A stretch of 64,000 bases of DNA from Lacipirellula parvula (GTDB lineage: Bacteria; Planctomycetota; Planctomycetia; Pirellulales; Lacipirellulaceae), in assembly GCF_009177095.1 (NCBI RefSeq), contig NZ_AP021861.1, positions 3,640,501 through 3,704,500 of the forward strand, written 5' to 3'. The notes beneath the pieces were generated by a model. That model was not told the origin of the DNA. It was given only the letters and a program-made list of their open reading frames with translations, and made no database searches. The position numbers and the translations under genes were made by a program. This document shows positions 52,813 through 60,962 of this stretch, piece by piece (positions within the stretch are counted from its first letter, which is position 1; every line of letters starts with the position of its first letter).

Positions 52813-54579
52813 ATGAGCCTAATCACCGCCGCTCGCGACGCTTCGCCCGTCACCCGAAACGTTACTTCTCCGCTCCCGCATTCTTCCCGCATTCATCTCG
52901 ACCTTCTGCAGTTCGATTTCCTGCGGGCGACCGAACTCGCGGCGTTGTGTTGCGCGAAGTGGATCGGGCGTGGAGAGAAAAACGCCGCCGACGCGGCCGC
53001 CGTCGACGCCATCCGATCCGTGTTCGACGGCATGGAGATGCGCGGCGAGATCATCATCGGCGAAGGAATTAAGGACGACGCCCCCGGATTGTTCCAGGGC
53101 GAGAAAGTCGGCAAGTGGGGACACGAGACGCCGCGCGTGGACATTGCGATCGATCCGCTCGACGGGACGACGAACCTCAGCAAAGGACTCCCTAACGCCA
53201 TTAGTTGCATCGCCGCCGCTATTCGACATGACGAAAACACCCCGGCTCTGCAGCTAGTCCCATCATTCTACATGCGGAAACTGGCCTATCCGGCCGCGAT
53301 GGAAGCCGCCTGCCGAAACGACCCATCGCTGCGGCCGGACATCGACGCACCCTTCTGCGACGTGATCGCACAGACTGCGCGAGCGCTCAAGAAAAAGCCG
53401 CATGAAGTCGTTGTGATGTGCTTAGATCGTCCCCGCAATCAAGCAATTATTGAAGGAGCGCGCGAAGCAGGCGCGACGCTGCGTCTTATCGTCGACGGCG
53501 ACATCTTGGCGGCCCTGGCCCCCGCCATCGCCTCTTCGGGCATCGACCTGTACGCCGGCATCGGCGGCGGCCCCGAAGCGGTGCTCGCTGCCGTCGGGCT
53601 ACGCTGCCTAGGAGGCGAAATGTTGGGCCGGATGTGGACTCGCGATCCCGCTGAGCTTGCCGAATTGCAAGCAGACGGTTGGGGAGAGCGTCTCAACCGC
53701 ATCTATCGCTCTGCGGATTTGGCGCGGGGACACGACATGCTGTTCGTAGCCAGTGGAATCAGCGACTCCAGCCTGCTGCGAGGCATTTGCCGCGATGGCG
53801 CCAATGCGACGACGCACTCAATCCTCATGCGTTCGCAAGCGCCTGCCATCCGTCACATCCAATCGGCCCATCGCGAAACGCCGCCAACGGCGCCGCTAGA
53901 ACTTTCCCCTGCCGATCAGCGACGCTACGATCGCCCCGCAGTCGCGGCCGTTAACGGCCGAAAGTTGTCAATAAAAGAATCGCCCGCGACTCGCGCTGCC
54001 TTCTCTGGAGTCGTGCTTGTCGGCGCCCCAGGCTCCGGCAAAGGAACAATCGGCAAGATTCTCAATCGAATCGACGGGTTTGCCCATATTTCGAGCGGCG
54101 ACGTCATTCGCCAGTCGATGACGGAAAAGTTGCTCGACGTCGATGGGCAGGCCACGTTGGCGCAGGGAGGGTTTATTTGCGATGCCCAACTCTGGCGATT
54201 GTTCGATTCGCACCTGGCGAGCTTGCTGCACAATGACAAAACCTTCGGCTACTCGAAGCAGCTCGTGCTAGACGGCGTGCCGCGCACGCGCAGCCAGGTC
54301 GACGAACTAGCCAAACGCGTCGACGTGCGAGCCGTCCTCTACTTTGAATGCAACAACTTGGACGTGCTTCGCGAACGCCTATCGCACCGTTCGCTGGTGG
54401 AAGGACGCATCGACGACGGCGTTCAAGAAGTGATGCAAAACCGCTTCCGGCTCTTCGAAGAGGAAACAGCTCCGCTGCTCGAAGCCTACCCGGCGAGCAT
54501 GGTACATCGCATTGACGCAACGCTGAGACCGGCGCATGTGCTGGCCGACGTGCTCGCTCAGATCAACCGGCTGGGGTAG
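52813..54579 (+). CDS. Fusion of class II fructose-1,6-bisphosphatase (GlpX) and adenylate kinase-type domain
   Basis: 588 residues in one frame. Residues about 30-340 are a full GlpX-type phosphatase: LGRGEKNAADAAAVDAI-like KWIGRGEKN, IIGEGIKDDAPGLFQGEKVG (metal ligands), AIDPLDGTTNLSKGLPNAIS (D114 region) and GIGGGPEAVLAAVGLRCLGG. Residues about 396-588 are an adenylate-kinase fold: GAPGSGKGT (P-loop, about 404-412), HISSGDVIR (NMP side), LVLDGVPRTRSQVDEL and a short-lid RSLVEGRIDDGVQEVMQNRF. Both halves keep their key residues. A linker of about 55 residues, Pro/Arg-rich, joins them. GlpX splits fructose or sedoheptulose bisphosphates; the kinase would transfer phosphate among nucleotides. 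I know of no described protein with this pairing. Confidence 0.88.
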   Translation: MSLITAARDASPVTRNVTSPLPHSSRIHLDLLQFDFLRATELAALCCAKWIGRGEKNAADAAAVDAIRSVFDGMEMRGEIIIGEGIKDDAPGLFQGEKVGKWGHETPRVDIAIDPLDGTTNLSKGLPNAISCIAAAIRHDENTPALQLVPSFYMRKLAYPAAMEAACRNDPSLRPDIDAPFCDVIAQTARALKKKPHEVVVMCLDRPRNQAIIEGAREAGATLRLIVDGDILAALAPAIASSGIDLYAGIGGGPEAVLAAVGLRCLGGEMLGRMWTRDPAELAELQADGWGERLNRIYRSADLARGHDMLFVASGISDSSLLRGICRDGANATTHSILMRSQAPAIRHIQSAHRETPPTAPLELSPADQRRYDRPAVAAVNGRKLSIKESPATRAAFSGVVLVGAPGSGKGTIGKILNRIDGFAHISSGDVIRQSMTEKLLDVDGQATLAQGGFICDAQLWRLFDSHLASLLHNDKTFGYSKQLVLDGVPRTRSQVDELAKRVDVRAVLYFECNNLDVLRERLSHRSLVEGRIDDGVQEVMQNRFRLFEEETAPLLEAYPASMVHRIDATLRPAHVLADVLAQINRLG

Positions 54580-54612
54580 GGCAGGGCAGGTCGCGATAGC
54601 GCCTTCGTCTTC

Positions 54613-54703
54613 TAGCCCCGGGCTCCGCCCGGGGGTCGGGTAGCACTACGCGCGACAATATCTACCGATTTGGAAACCCACCCCCGGGCGGAGCCCGGGG
54701 CTA
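54613..54703. repeat. TAGCCCCGGGC long inverted repeat, copy 3
   Basis: Left arm TAGCCCCGGGCTCCGCCCGG, right arm CCGGGCGGAGCCCGGGGCTA, middle of about 50 bases that is less like the other two copies. It lies between the ends of the convergent fusion gene and the lactonase gene. Confidence 0.75.
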
Positions 54704-54712
54704 CAGCGAGGC

Positions 54713-55648
54713 TTACTTCGCGCCTGCCGTCTGGAGCTTGACCGCGAAGAGCGAGCTCGAAGCGCCGATGAACAAAGTCTGCTTATCGGACATGCCGAAG
54801 GACAGATTACCGACAGCTTCAGGCGTCAAAATCTTGCCCAGCATTTTGCCCGCCGGATTGAAGATCTGGACGCCATCGCCCGCCCCGACGTAGACGTTGC
54901 CGTCGACATCGCAACGGAAACCATCCGGCACCCACGGATTGATATCGGCGAACAGCCGCGGATTCGAGAGCGTGCGGCCGTCAGCCTGCACGTCGAACGC
55001 CATCAACCGGTGCGGGCGAAACGCACCGTGCGTCATGCCGGTATCGCCGATGTATAGGATTCGCTCGTCTGGCGAGAAACAGATGCCGTTCGGCTTGTCG
55101 AAGTCTTCGCTGGCGATCGTGACTTCCAGCGTATCGGGCGCCACCCGGTAGACGCGGTTGCGGTGTTGTTCCGGCGGTTGGCAGTGGCCGAATTCAGCGA
55201 CCAACCAGCCGTAGTCGGGATCAGTGAACCAAATGGACCCATCGCTCTTCACCACCACGTCATTGGGCGACGTTAGCTTCTTCCCGTCGTAGGAATCGGC
55301 GAGTACCGTCTGCGACCCGTCATGCTCAAACCGCACGACCGAGCGTGCGCGGGTAAGGCAGGAGATGACTCGCCCCTCTGCATCAACCGCATTGCCGTTG
55401 GCCGTCTGTGCCGGTTGGCGATAGACGGTCAGGCCTTCGCGCTCCGTCCACTTCATCACGCGATCATTCAGGAAATCGCTGACGACCAAAAATTGTCCTT
55501 GCTCGACCCAGCAGACGCCTTCAGAGAACTTGAAATCGTTCGACAGCAACTCCAGCTGCGGGTTGGAACCGAGAATGCGACGGAACTCGTCGCTATAGAT
55601 TTCGAACGGCGCTGAAGTCGCGGAGGCGGCGAGAGTCGATGCAGACAT
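54713..55648 (-). CDS. SMP-30/gluconolactonase family protein
   Basis: 311 residues from the ATG at 55648, with an AAGAAG site before it. It has the six-bladed propeller marks of the family: FSEGVCWVEQGQFLVVSDF, LTSPNDVVVKSDGSIWFTDPDYG (metal-binding Asn/Asp), KPNGICFSPDERILYIGDTG (metal-binding Asn/Asp) and VPDGFRCDVDGNVYVGAGDG. Members hydrolyse sugar lactones to the acids in the cytoplasm or periplasm; no signal peptide is seen here. It is the last gene of the TauD-SDR-lactonase operon. Confidence 0.9.
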   Translation of the reverse strand: MSASTLAASATSAPFEIYSDEFRRILGSNPQLELLSNDFKFSEGVCWVEQGQFLVVSDFLNDRVMKWTEREGLTVYRQPAQTANGNAVDAEGRVISCLTRARSVVRFEHDGSQTVLADSYDGKKLTSPNDVVVKSDGSIWFTDPDYGWLVAEFGHCQPPEQHRNRVYRVAPDTLEVTIASEDFDKPNGICFSPDERILYIGDTGMTHGAFRPHRLMAFDVQADGRTLSNPRLFADINPWVPDGFRCDVDGNVYVGAGDGVQIFNPAGKMLGKILTPEAVGNLSFGMSDKQTLFIGASSSLFAVKLQTAGAK

Positions 55649-55785
55649 AATCGGTGCTTCTTGCTGATTAGACTTGTGAAGGACTGCGACGGTGAAAGAC
55701 GGCGACAAGCAGCGGAGTCGCTGCCCTGGCCAAGCTAGAGCCACGACTACGCTCGTCGAAAACACGCTGCCGGTTAGCAGCAACC

Positions 55786-56574
55786 TCAGAAATCCCTAAA
55801 GAATCCGCCGGCCGTCCAGCCGCCGTCGACAGCCATAATTTGGCCAGTGATGTAGCCGCTTTCCGGAGCGCAGAAGAAGAGAACGCCGTGCGCCATCTCT
55901 TCGCACGTTCCGGGCCGGCCGAGGGGGACGTGGCTAAGCAGCCGCTCGGCACGCTCGCGTTCGCTGGCGTTCTCGCCGTAGTACAGCCCCTTCGTCCCCT
56001 CGGTCAACGTCGAACCGGGCGCCACGCAATTCACAAGAATATTGTGCGGGCCCAACTCGATCGCGGTCCCTTTGGTCATGTGCACTAGCCCGCCCTTCGC
56101 GGCGATAAACGCGCACTGCAGGCGAACCGGCACGATGCCCAGGGACGATGCGATGTTGACGATGCGCCCGCCAGTTCCCTGGCCGATCATCACGTTGCTC
56201 ACCGCCTGCGTCACCAAGTAGGTGCCGGTGAGGTCGACGTCGACGATTCGCTGCCATTCCTCGAGCGGGAACTTGTCGATGTTGACCCGATGCTTGGCCG
56301 TATTGACGCCGGCGTTGTTGATCAGGATGTCGATGCCGCCAAGCTGTTTGACGACGTCGGCGACGCCGTGATCGATGGATTCCTTCTTCGTGATATCCAT
56401 CGTCACGGCGATCGCGCCGTCAACTTTAGCGGCCGTTTGCTTGGCAAGTTCGCCGTTGACGTCAGTGAAAGCGACTCGCGCGCCGTTGGCCGCAAGGGTC
56501 TTCGCAATCGCTTCTCCAATACCTTGCGCGGCGCCCGTCACGAGGGCGCGTTTGCCTTCCAATGCCACTTTCAT
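55786..56574 (-). CDS. SDR-family sugar dehydrogenase-like protein lacking the catalytic Tyr
   Basis: 262 residues from the ATG at 56574. Cofactor motif TGAAQGIGE, ILINNAGVNTAK (NNAG) and IASSLGIVPVRLQCAFIAAKGG. The catalytic Ser (S143/S144) and Lys (K160) are present, but the Tyr of YxxxK is Phe156 (codon TTT). The C-terminus (DGGWTAGGFFRDF) is of the usual sort. The family oxidises sugars to lactones or keto-acids with NAD(P). The loss of Tyr needs explaining: the protein may use another proton donor, or be a changed enzyme. In an operon with TauD-like and lactonase genes. Confidence 0.88.
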   Translation of the reverse strand: MKVALEGKRALVTGAAQGIGEAIAKTLAANGARVAFTDVNGELAKQTAAKVDGAIAVTMDITKKESIDHGVADVVKQLGGIDILINNAGVNTAKHRVNIDKFPLEEWQRIVDVDLTGTYLVTQAVSNVMIGQGTGGRIVNIASSLGIVPVRLQCAFIAAKGGLVHMTKGTAIELGPHNILVNCVAPGSTLTEGTKGLYYGENASERERAERLLSHVPLGRPGTCEEMAHGVLFFCAPESGYITGQIMAVDGGWTAGGFFRDF

Positions 56575-56655
56575 GTCGTCATGCTTTCCCGGATGAGATA
56601 AATTGGCCTCCGCACATCGTGCGGAGGCCTGCGAACCTGACAAGTAATGCTCTTC

Positions 56656-57729
56656 TTAACCGCGATCATCGGCCGCAAGCGCGGCGAGAATCTTGCGGGG
56701 CGGCGAATACGGCTGCCGACCGTGCGAAACAAGCTTATTGTCGCAGATGAGCAAGTCGCCGGCCTTCCAATCGAACATGGTCATCGTCTTGTCGATCGTT
56801 TGGCGAATCGTTTCGAGGTCGCTCACCATGATCTCCGATCCATCGGCGTGCGTCGAGTGATAGAAGAACCGTTTTGACAACTCAGGACGCCGACGGTTGG
56901 CCTCATCGATCTGCTCGGGAGTCGTGCCGAGGAAATCGCCCTTCCACGGGGCGTATTCCTTATGCAGCAGGTGAGCCTGGTTGAACCAGATCTTCTCGCC
57001 GGTGACGCGGTGCGACTTGGTCGTGGGCGAAGGCTTTTGATAGACGCGAACGCCGCCGTCGTCGGTCCATTCGATGCGCCAGCCCCGCTTCTCGGCGAAC
57101 GCCTCGGCTTCCTTTTTATCGGAAGTTCCGAACATCGTGGGCCAAGTCACTTCGTGGCCCGCTTCCTTCGTGAACGGCAGTTGGCGAGTGAGAATAAGCC
57201 CCTTCGACTCAAAGCGTTCGATCAGGTCCTTAGGCAGCCGTTCCAGCACGACCCGCATATCGCAGATCGGCGTTTGACCAGCGCCGCCTGGTTCGATTTC
57301 GCAGAAGAACGCGACCTTGTCCGGCGTCGGGTCGGGGAAGCTGGCGGAAGGCTCAAGGTAGCTCATCTCTTGATGGAGCCCGATCGTCATCTGGGCCGGG
57401 GCGTCGGTCGACGAGACAATCTTGCCGCTCACCGCGCTGCGAGGCGTGGTGCCGCCGGCGTAGTCGAGCAGCGTGTGCGACACGACCTTCATCACCGCTT
57501 CGAAGTCTTCAGCCCCAGTGAGGGACTTGAATCCGCGGAACAGGATGGCTCCGTGCTTTTGGAGCTTCGTTTCAAACTCTTGCCGATTCGCAGCGATCCA
57601 ATGCAGCAGTTCCTCGCGCGATACGTTCGCCTTCTCCGGCTTGGCTTCGATCACCAACGGAAGAGGGGTGCCGCTGAACGTTTTGAAGGTCGCCAGTTCA
57701 CTAACTGGCACTGGCTTCTCACTGATCAT
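56656..57729 (-). CDS. TauD/TfdA-like Fe(II)/2-oxoglutarate dioxygenase
   Basis: 357 residues from the ATG at 57729. Facial triad IGLHQEMSY (HxE in place of HxD) and distal His in KLVSHGRQPYSPPRKI, whose Arg residues bind 2-oxoglutarate. A GAILFRGFKSL start and the DYAGGTTPRSAVSGKI loop match the SyrP-like branch of TauD/TfdA. It would hydroxylate a substrate using 2-oxoglutarate and oxygen. First gene of a three-gene operon behind an operator-overlapped promoter. In sugar pathways such enzymes are unusual. The frame allows a start at 57762. Confidence 0.87.
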   Translation of the reverse strand: MISEKPVPVSELATFKTFSGTPLPLVIEAKPEKANVSREELLHWIAANRQEFETKLQKHGAILFRGFKSLTGAEDFEAVMKVVSHTLLDYAGGTTPRSAVSGKIVSSTDAPAQMTIGLHQEMSYLEPSASFPDPTPDKVAFFCEIEPGGAGQTPICDMRVVLERLPKDLIERFESKGLILTRQLPFTKEAGHEVTWPTMFGTSDKKEAEAFAEKRGWRIEWTDDGGVRVYQKPSPTTKSHRVTGEKIWFNQAHLLHKEYAPWKGDFLGTTPEQIDEANRRRPELSKRFFYHSTHADGSEIMVSDLETIRQTIDKTMTMFDWKAGDLLICDNKLVSHGRQPYSPPRKILAALAADDRG

Positions 57730-57847
57730 GATTGCCTCGGTTAATTGAAAATGTCGTCGCACAGAGCTGCGTCGGAATGCCGCGAGAGAAGATGTTTCCG
57801 CGCGTAACGCAGAGTGCGAATAGGCCGCCGAATGCCGCCGTCGAATC

Positions 57848-57864
57848 TAATTGTATTACAATTA
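57848..57864. promoter_or_regulatory. Operator palindrome, site 4 (perfect)
   Basis: TAATTGTATTACAATTA, perfect 8-base arms around one base, differing from site 3 only at the centre. It overlaps the -10 box of the promoter of the TauD operon and is 119 bases from that gene's start. Confidence 0.7.
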
Positions 57865-57877
57865 AAAATGGGTGCAA
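57850..57877 (-). promoter_or_regulatory. Promoter of the TauD-SDR-lactonase operon
   Basis: On the minus strand TTGCAC (57877-57872) and TACAAT (57855-57850) with a 16-base spacer. The TACAAT box is part of the site-4 palindrome, so a repressor there would compete with RNA polymerase. Confidence 0.5.
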
Positions 57878-57949
57878 GCGGAGAATCCGGGACTTTTTTA
57901 AGACTTTTTAACGAAACGGCTTCGGAAGCGAGCTGGCTGCTGGCGACTC

Positions 57950-59008
57950 TCAGGTCCGCTCCCGCATGGCTAGTTTTTTGCGGAAGCGCTCGCGCGCCTC
58001 GTGAGAAAATTGATCGATAGCGACGGCGCCAATCAGTGCCGCTCCTTTGACGACTTCGGCGTATTCCGGGTTAATGCCCAACGCGACGATCCCGCTGTTG
58101 ATGACGCCCAGGAGCGCCACCGCCAGCATCACGCCGGGAATATTTCCCTCGCCGCCCGTAAACGCCACGCCGCCGAGAATGACGGCCGTGATCACATCCA
58201 ACTCCATTCCCTCGCCGAATGCGGGGCTAGCGGAGCCGAATCGGCTTGCGGCCAAGACGCCGGCGATGCCGACAATCAGCCCATTCGCCAGGAACACGCC
58301 GAGCGTCACGCGACGAACGCGAATTCCGACGGCTTCACAGGCGGCGCGGTTCCCGCCGAGCGCGAGCGTGTATCGGCCAATCGTCGTGCGGGACAGAACC
58401 AGGTGAGCCACAACCGCTAACAGCAACAGCAACCAAATAGGCGACGGCACGCCCAGCGGGCGGAGTTGTCCGAGCGTTGCGAACTCCTTCGGCACGCTCC
58501 GAACCGAGTAGCCGCCAGTCAGCAACAAGACGGCGCCCCGAATGATCGACATGCTGCCAAGCGTAATGATCAGCGGCGAGAGTTTAATGCGCCACGTCAG
58601 CACGCCGTTGATCCAGCCGACGGCGCCGCCGAGCGCGACGCCCGCCATCATCGCCGGCACAGGGCCAATTGTTCGCGCCAGCATCGCGGAAGTGACGCCC
58701 ACGAGCGCGAATAGCGAGCCGATTGATAAATCAATGCCGCCGCTGATGACCAGGTAGGCCGTGCCGATGGCCGCAATGCCGACGAACGACATTTGCATCG
58801 CAACGACAATCAGGTTGTCGCAACTCAGGTACTGCGGCCGGAGAAAGCCGAGAATCCCCAGCGCGATGAGCAGCGCCGCGGCCAAGCCGAGATTACGGAC
58901 ATGGGGCCGCAGCGCGTCCCGCCAGTTGAAGCGCGACGCCGCGTCCGTCGCGAGCGAAGCGTCGACCGCAGGCGCGGCGTTCGAGTTGGCGCCGGGATTC
59001 GCGTTCAT
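57950..59008 (-). CDS. Sugar ABC transporter permease (RbsC/FrcB-type)
   Basis: 352 residues with about 9-10 membrane helices. The family motif ISGGIDLSIGSLFALVGV, IITLGSMSIIRGAVLLLTGG, the EAVGIRVRRVTLGVFLANGLIVGIAGV coupling loop and VILGGVAFTGGEGNIPGVMLAV are all those of ribose-type carbohydrate permeases. It forms the membrane channel with the ATPase next to it; a homodimer is expected. The start overlaps the ATPase stop by one base (TGATG), so the two are coupled in translation. N-terminal 25 residues are Ala/Asn-rich. Confidence 0.93.
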   Translation of the reverse strand: MNANPGANSNAAPAVDASLATDAASRFNWRDALRPHVRNLGLAAALLIALGILGFLRPQYLSCDNLIVVAMQMSFVGIAAIGTAYLVISGGIDLSIGSLFALVGVTSAMLARTIGPVPAMMAGVALGGAVGWINGVLTWRIKLSPLIITLGSMSIIRGAVLLLTGGYSVRSVPKEFATLGQLRPLGVPSPIWLLLLLAVVAHLVLSRTTIGRYTLALGGNRAACEAVGIRVRRVTLGVFLANGLIVGIAGVLAASRFGSASPAFGEGMELDVITAVILGGVAFTGGEGNIPGVMLAVALLGVINSGIVALGINPEYAEVVKGAALIGAVAIDQFSHEARERFRKKLAMRERT

Positions 59009-59778
59009 CAGTTGGCCGCTCCCGTCAGCAGTCCGGTCATGGCGGCCACAACGACGTCACGCCGCGCTTCACGCGTCAGCTCATTCAGGACGAGGCGGCC
59101 CTGGCGGAGTGCGACGATGCGATCGGCGACGCTGAACACGTCGTCCAAGTTGTGGCTGATCAACAGCGCCGCCACGCCGCGATCGGCAACGCCGCGAATC
59201 AACTTCAGCGTCGCATCGGTTTGGCGCGCCCCCAGCGCCGCCGTCGGCTCGTCGAACATCACGAGTTTGGGCGAGGAAGCCATCGCGCGGGCGATGGCAA
59301 TCGCCTGGCGCTGCCCGCCGGAAAGCTGCCGCACCGGCGCCATCAAATCGGTGACCGTGGCGCCGACTTCGGCGAGCCTTAGCGCCGCGATTTGCCGCGC
59401 GCGTCGCTGGTCGATGAACTTGAGCGGTCCCCACCGACGGACGAGCGGTTCCTGCCCGAGCGTAATATTCGCCGCGGCGCCAAGATTGTCGCAGAGCAGC
59501 AAGTGCTGATGGACCGTTTCGACGCCCAACGATCGCGCCCGACGCGGGGTCAAATCGTCAACGCGCTCGTCGCCGAACCAAAGTTTGCCTTGGTCAGGCT
59601 GCTGAAAACCGGCGAAGATCCTCACCAGCGTGCTCTTCCCGGCGCCGTTGTCGCCCACGAGCGCTACGACTTCCCCGGCATACAGGTCGAGCGTGACGCC
59701 ATCTAATGCCTTCACGCCGCCAAAAAACTTGCTGACGGCCTGACAGCGAACGAGCGGCGTTGAGGGAGTCGATTGCAT
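59008..59778 (-). CDS. Sugar ABC transporter ATPase, single domain
   Basis: 256 residues with one nucleotide-binding domain: Walker A GDNGAGKST, Q-loop, signature VRQLSGGQRQAIAIARA, Walker B KLVMFDEPTAAL, switch His in LLISHNLDDVF. Most ribose-type systems have two fused domains (RbsA, about 500 residues); the single domain is like FrcA or the frcABC group. Overlaps the permease start. It powers import of a sugar delivered by the binding protein encoded just upstream. Confidence 0.93.
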   Translation of the reverse strand: MQSTPSTPLVRCQAVSKFFGGVKALDGVTLDLYAGEVVALVGDNGAGKSTLVRIFAGFQQPDQGKLWFGDERVDDLTPRRARSLGVETVHQHLLLCDNLGAAANITLGQEPLVRRWGPLKFIDQRRARQIAALRLAEVGATVTDLMAPVRQLSGGQRQAIAIARAMASSPKLVMFDEPTAALGARQTDATLKLIRGVADRGVAALLISHNLDDVFSVADRIVALRQGRLVLNELTREARRDVVVAAMTGLLTGAAN

Positions 59779-59813
59779 GCTTTGAGATGAGGACGCCGCG
59801 CTGAGGATACCGG

Positions 59814-60941
59814 TTACGCCTGCGGAGATTCCAGCGGCACGTCGCTGTAGGTGAGGATCGTCGTGTCAGCGAAGTATTGTTGATTCTCGGCCGCCTGCGG
59901 ATCCGCGCACATCCGTCGAACATCGGCGATGTTCGCCGAGGTCGCAAGCCGACCGATTTGAGTGCGCGTCGGTTTGATCGCCTCGCCGCGCAACGCGCTC
60001 AAAATGTCGCGCATCGCGGCCGTCGCGCTGTAAGGAAAGAGGTAGCTCCACGTCGCCTGGTAGATTCCTCCTTCGGCGATCTTCTCCAGCACCATGTCGG
60101 TGCCGTCGCAGCTGGCCACCAGAAACTCATCAGGATTACTTTTGCCCGCTTCCGACGCCGCAGTGTAGCAACCGAACCCTGGGTCGTCCGCGTGCGCGAG
60201 AATCGCGCACAGATTGGGATGGGCTTGCAGCATGTTCGCCGCGCCGCTCGCCCCCAACTCGATCGAGTGCCCGTGAACTTCGGCGACGATCTTGGCGGCG
60301 GGGCAGCCTTCGACCAACCCGTCCTTCATCCCTTGAGCGCGCAACTCAAGCAGCGGATCGGCCGAGTTGCCCAGCACGCCGACTTCGCCCTGACCGCCGC
60401 GTTTTTCGTTAATCCACTTCGCGGCGAGCAACCCAACTTGCCGGCCGCTCTCGTGCTGATCGAGCACGATATTCTGCGTCGCCCCCGTCGCGGGCGACGC
60501 GCCATGGCTGACCATGACGATCCCCGCCGCGACGCCGCGCGCGACGATCTCGTCCAACCCGACGGAGGGCGGCGCTAAGAAGAAGATGGCGTCGTACCCT
60601 TGGCTGATGAACGACTCCATATCTTGGAGTTGCTTCATCGGGTCGTTCTCGCCGTCGACGACGACAAACTCGACGCCCGGAGCCGACCGCTCCGCTTCGC
60701 GCCGCATTTCGGCATACAAATCGTTGAGAATCTCAACGCGATGCGGGCTGGCCACGCCGATTCGCTTGCCGGCGAGCGAACCGCTTGCTGGGTTCTCGGC
60801 CGTCGGCTGCGAGCAGCCATGAGATGATGCGATGAGCAGTCCGCCGGAAGCGACGGCAGTCCATCTCAAGAATTCTCGCCGGGGCAGGGGGGCGTGCAAC
60901 AGCCGCTGGTCAGTCGTGTCTTGCCTGGACTGGAATGCCAT
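59814..60941 (-). CDS. Sugar-binding lipoprotein, Tat-type signal
   Basis: 375 residues of the periplasmic-binding protein type 1/4 (RbsB-like) family. The N-terminus has PRREFLRWTAVASGG, a twin-arginine motif, followed by a lipobox-like ASSHGC, so it is probably exported folded and lipidated. The body shows RIGVASPHRVEILNDLYAEM, DAIFFLAPPSVGLDEIVARG, DPLLELRAQGMKDGL and TQIGRLATSANIADVRRMC. Its ligand cannot be read. It stands between the dehydrogenase and ATPase genes, 22 and 35 bases away, so is in the same transcript. Confidence 0.9.
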   Translation of the reverse strand: MAFQSRQDTTDQRLLHAPLPRREFLRWTAVASGGLLIASSHGCSQPTAENPASGSLAGKRIGVASPHRVEILNDLYAEMRREAERSAPGVEFVVVDGENDPMKQLQDMESFISQGYDAIFFLAPPSVGLDEIVARGVAAGIVMVSHGASPATGATQNIVLDQHESGRQVGLLAAKWINEKRGGQGEVGVLGNSADPLLELRAQGMKDGLVEGCPAAKIVAEVHGHSIELGASGAANMLQAHPNLCAILAHADDPGFGCYTAASEAGKSNPDEFLVASCDGTDMVLEKIAEGGIYQATWSYLFPYSATAAMRDILSALRGEAIKPTRTQIGRLATSANIADVRRMCADPQAAENQQYFADTTILTYSDVPLESPQA

Positions 60942-60962
60942 CGGCCGCCTCCTCCGCAGTTG

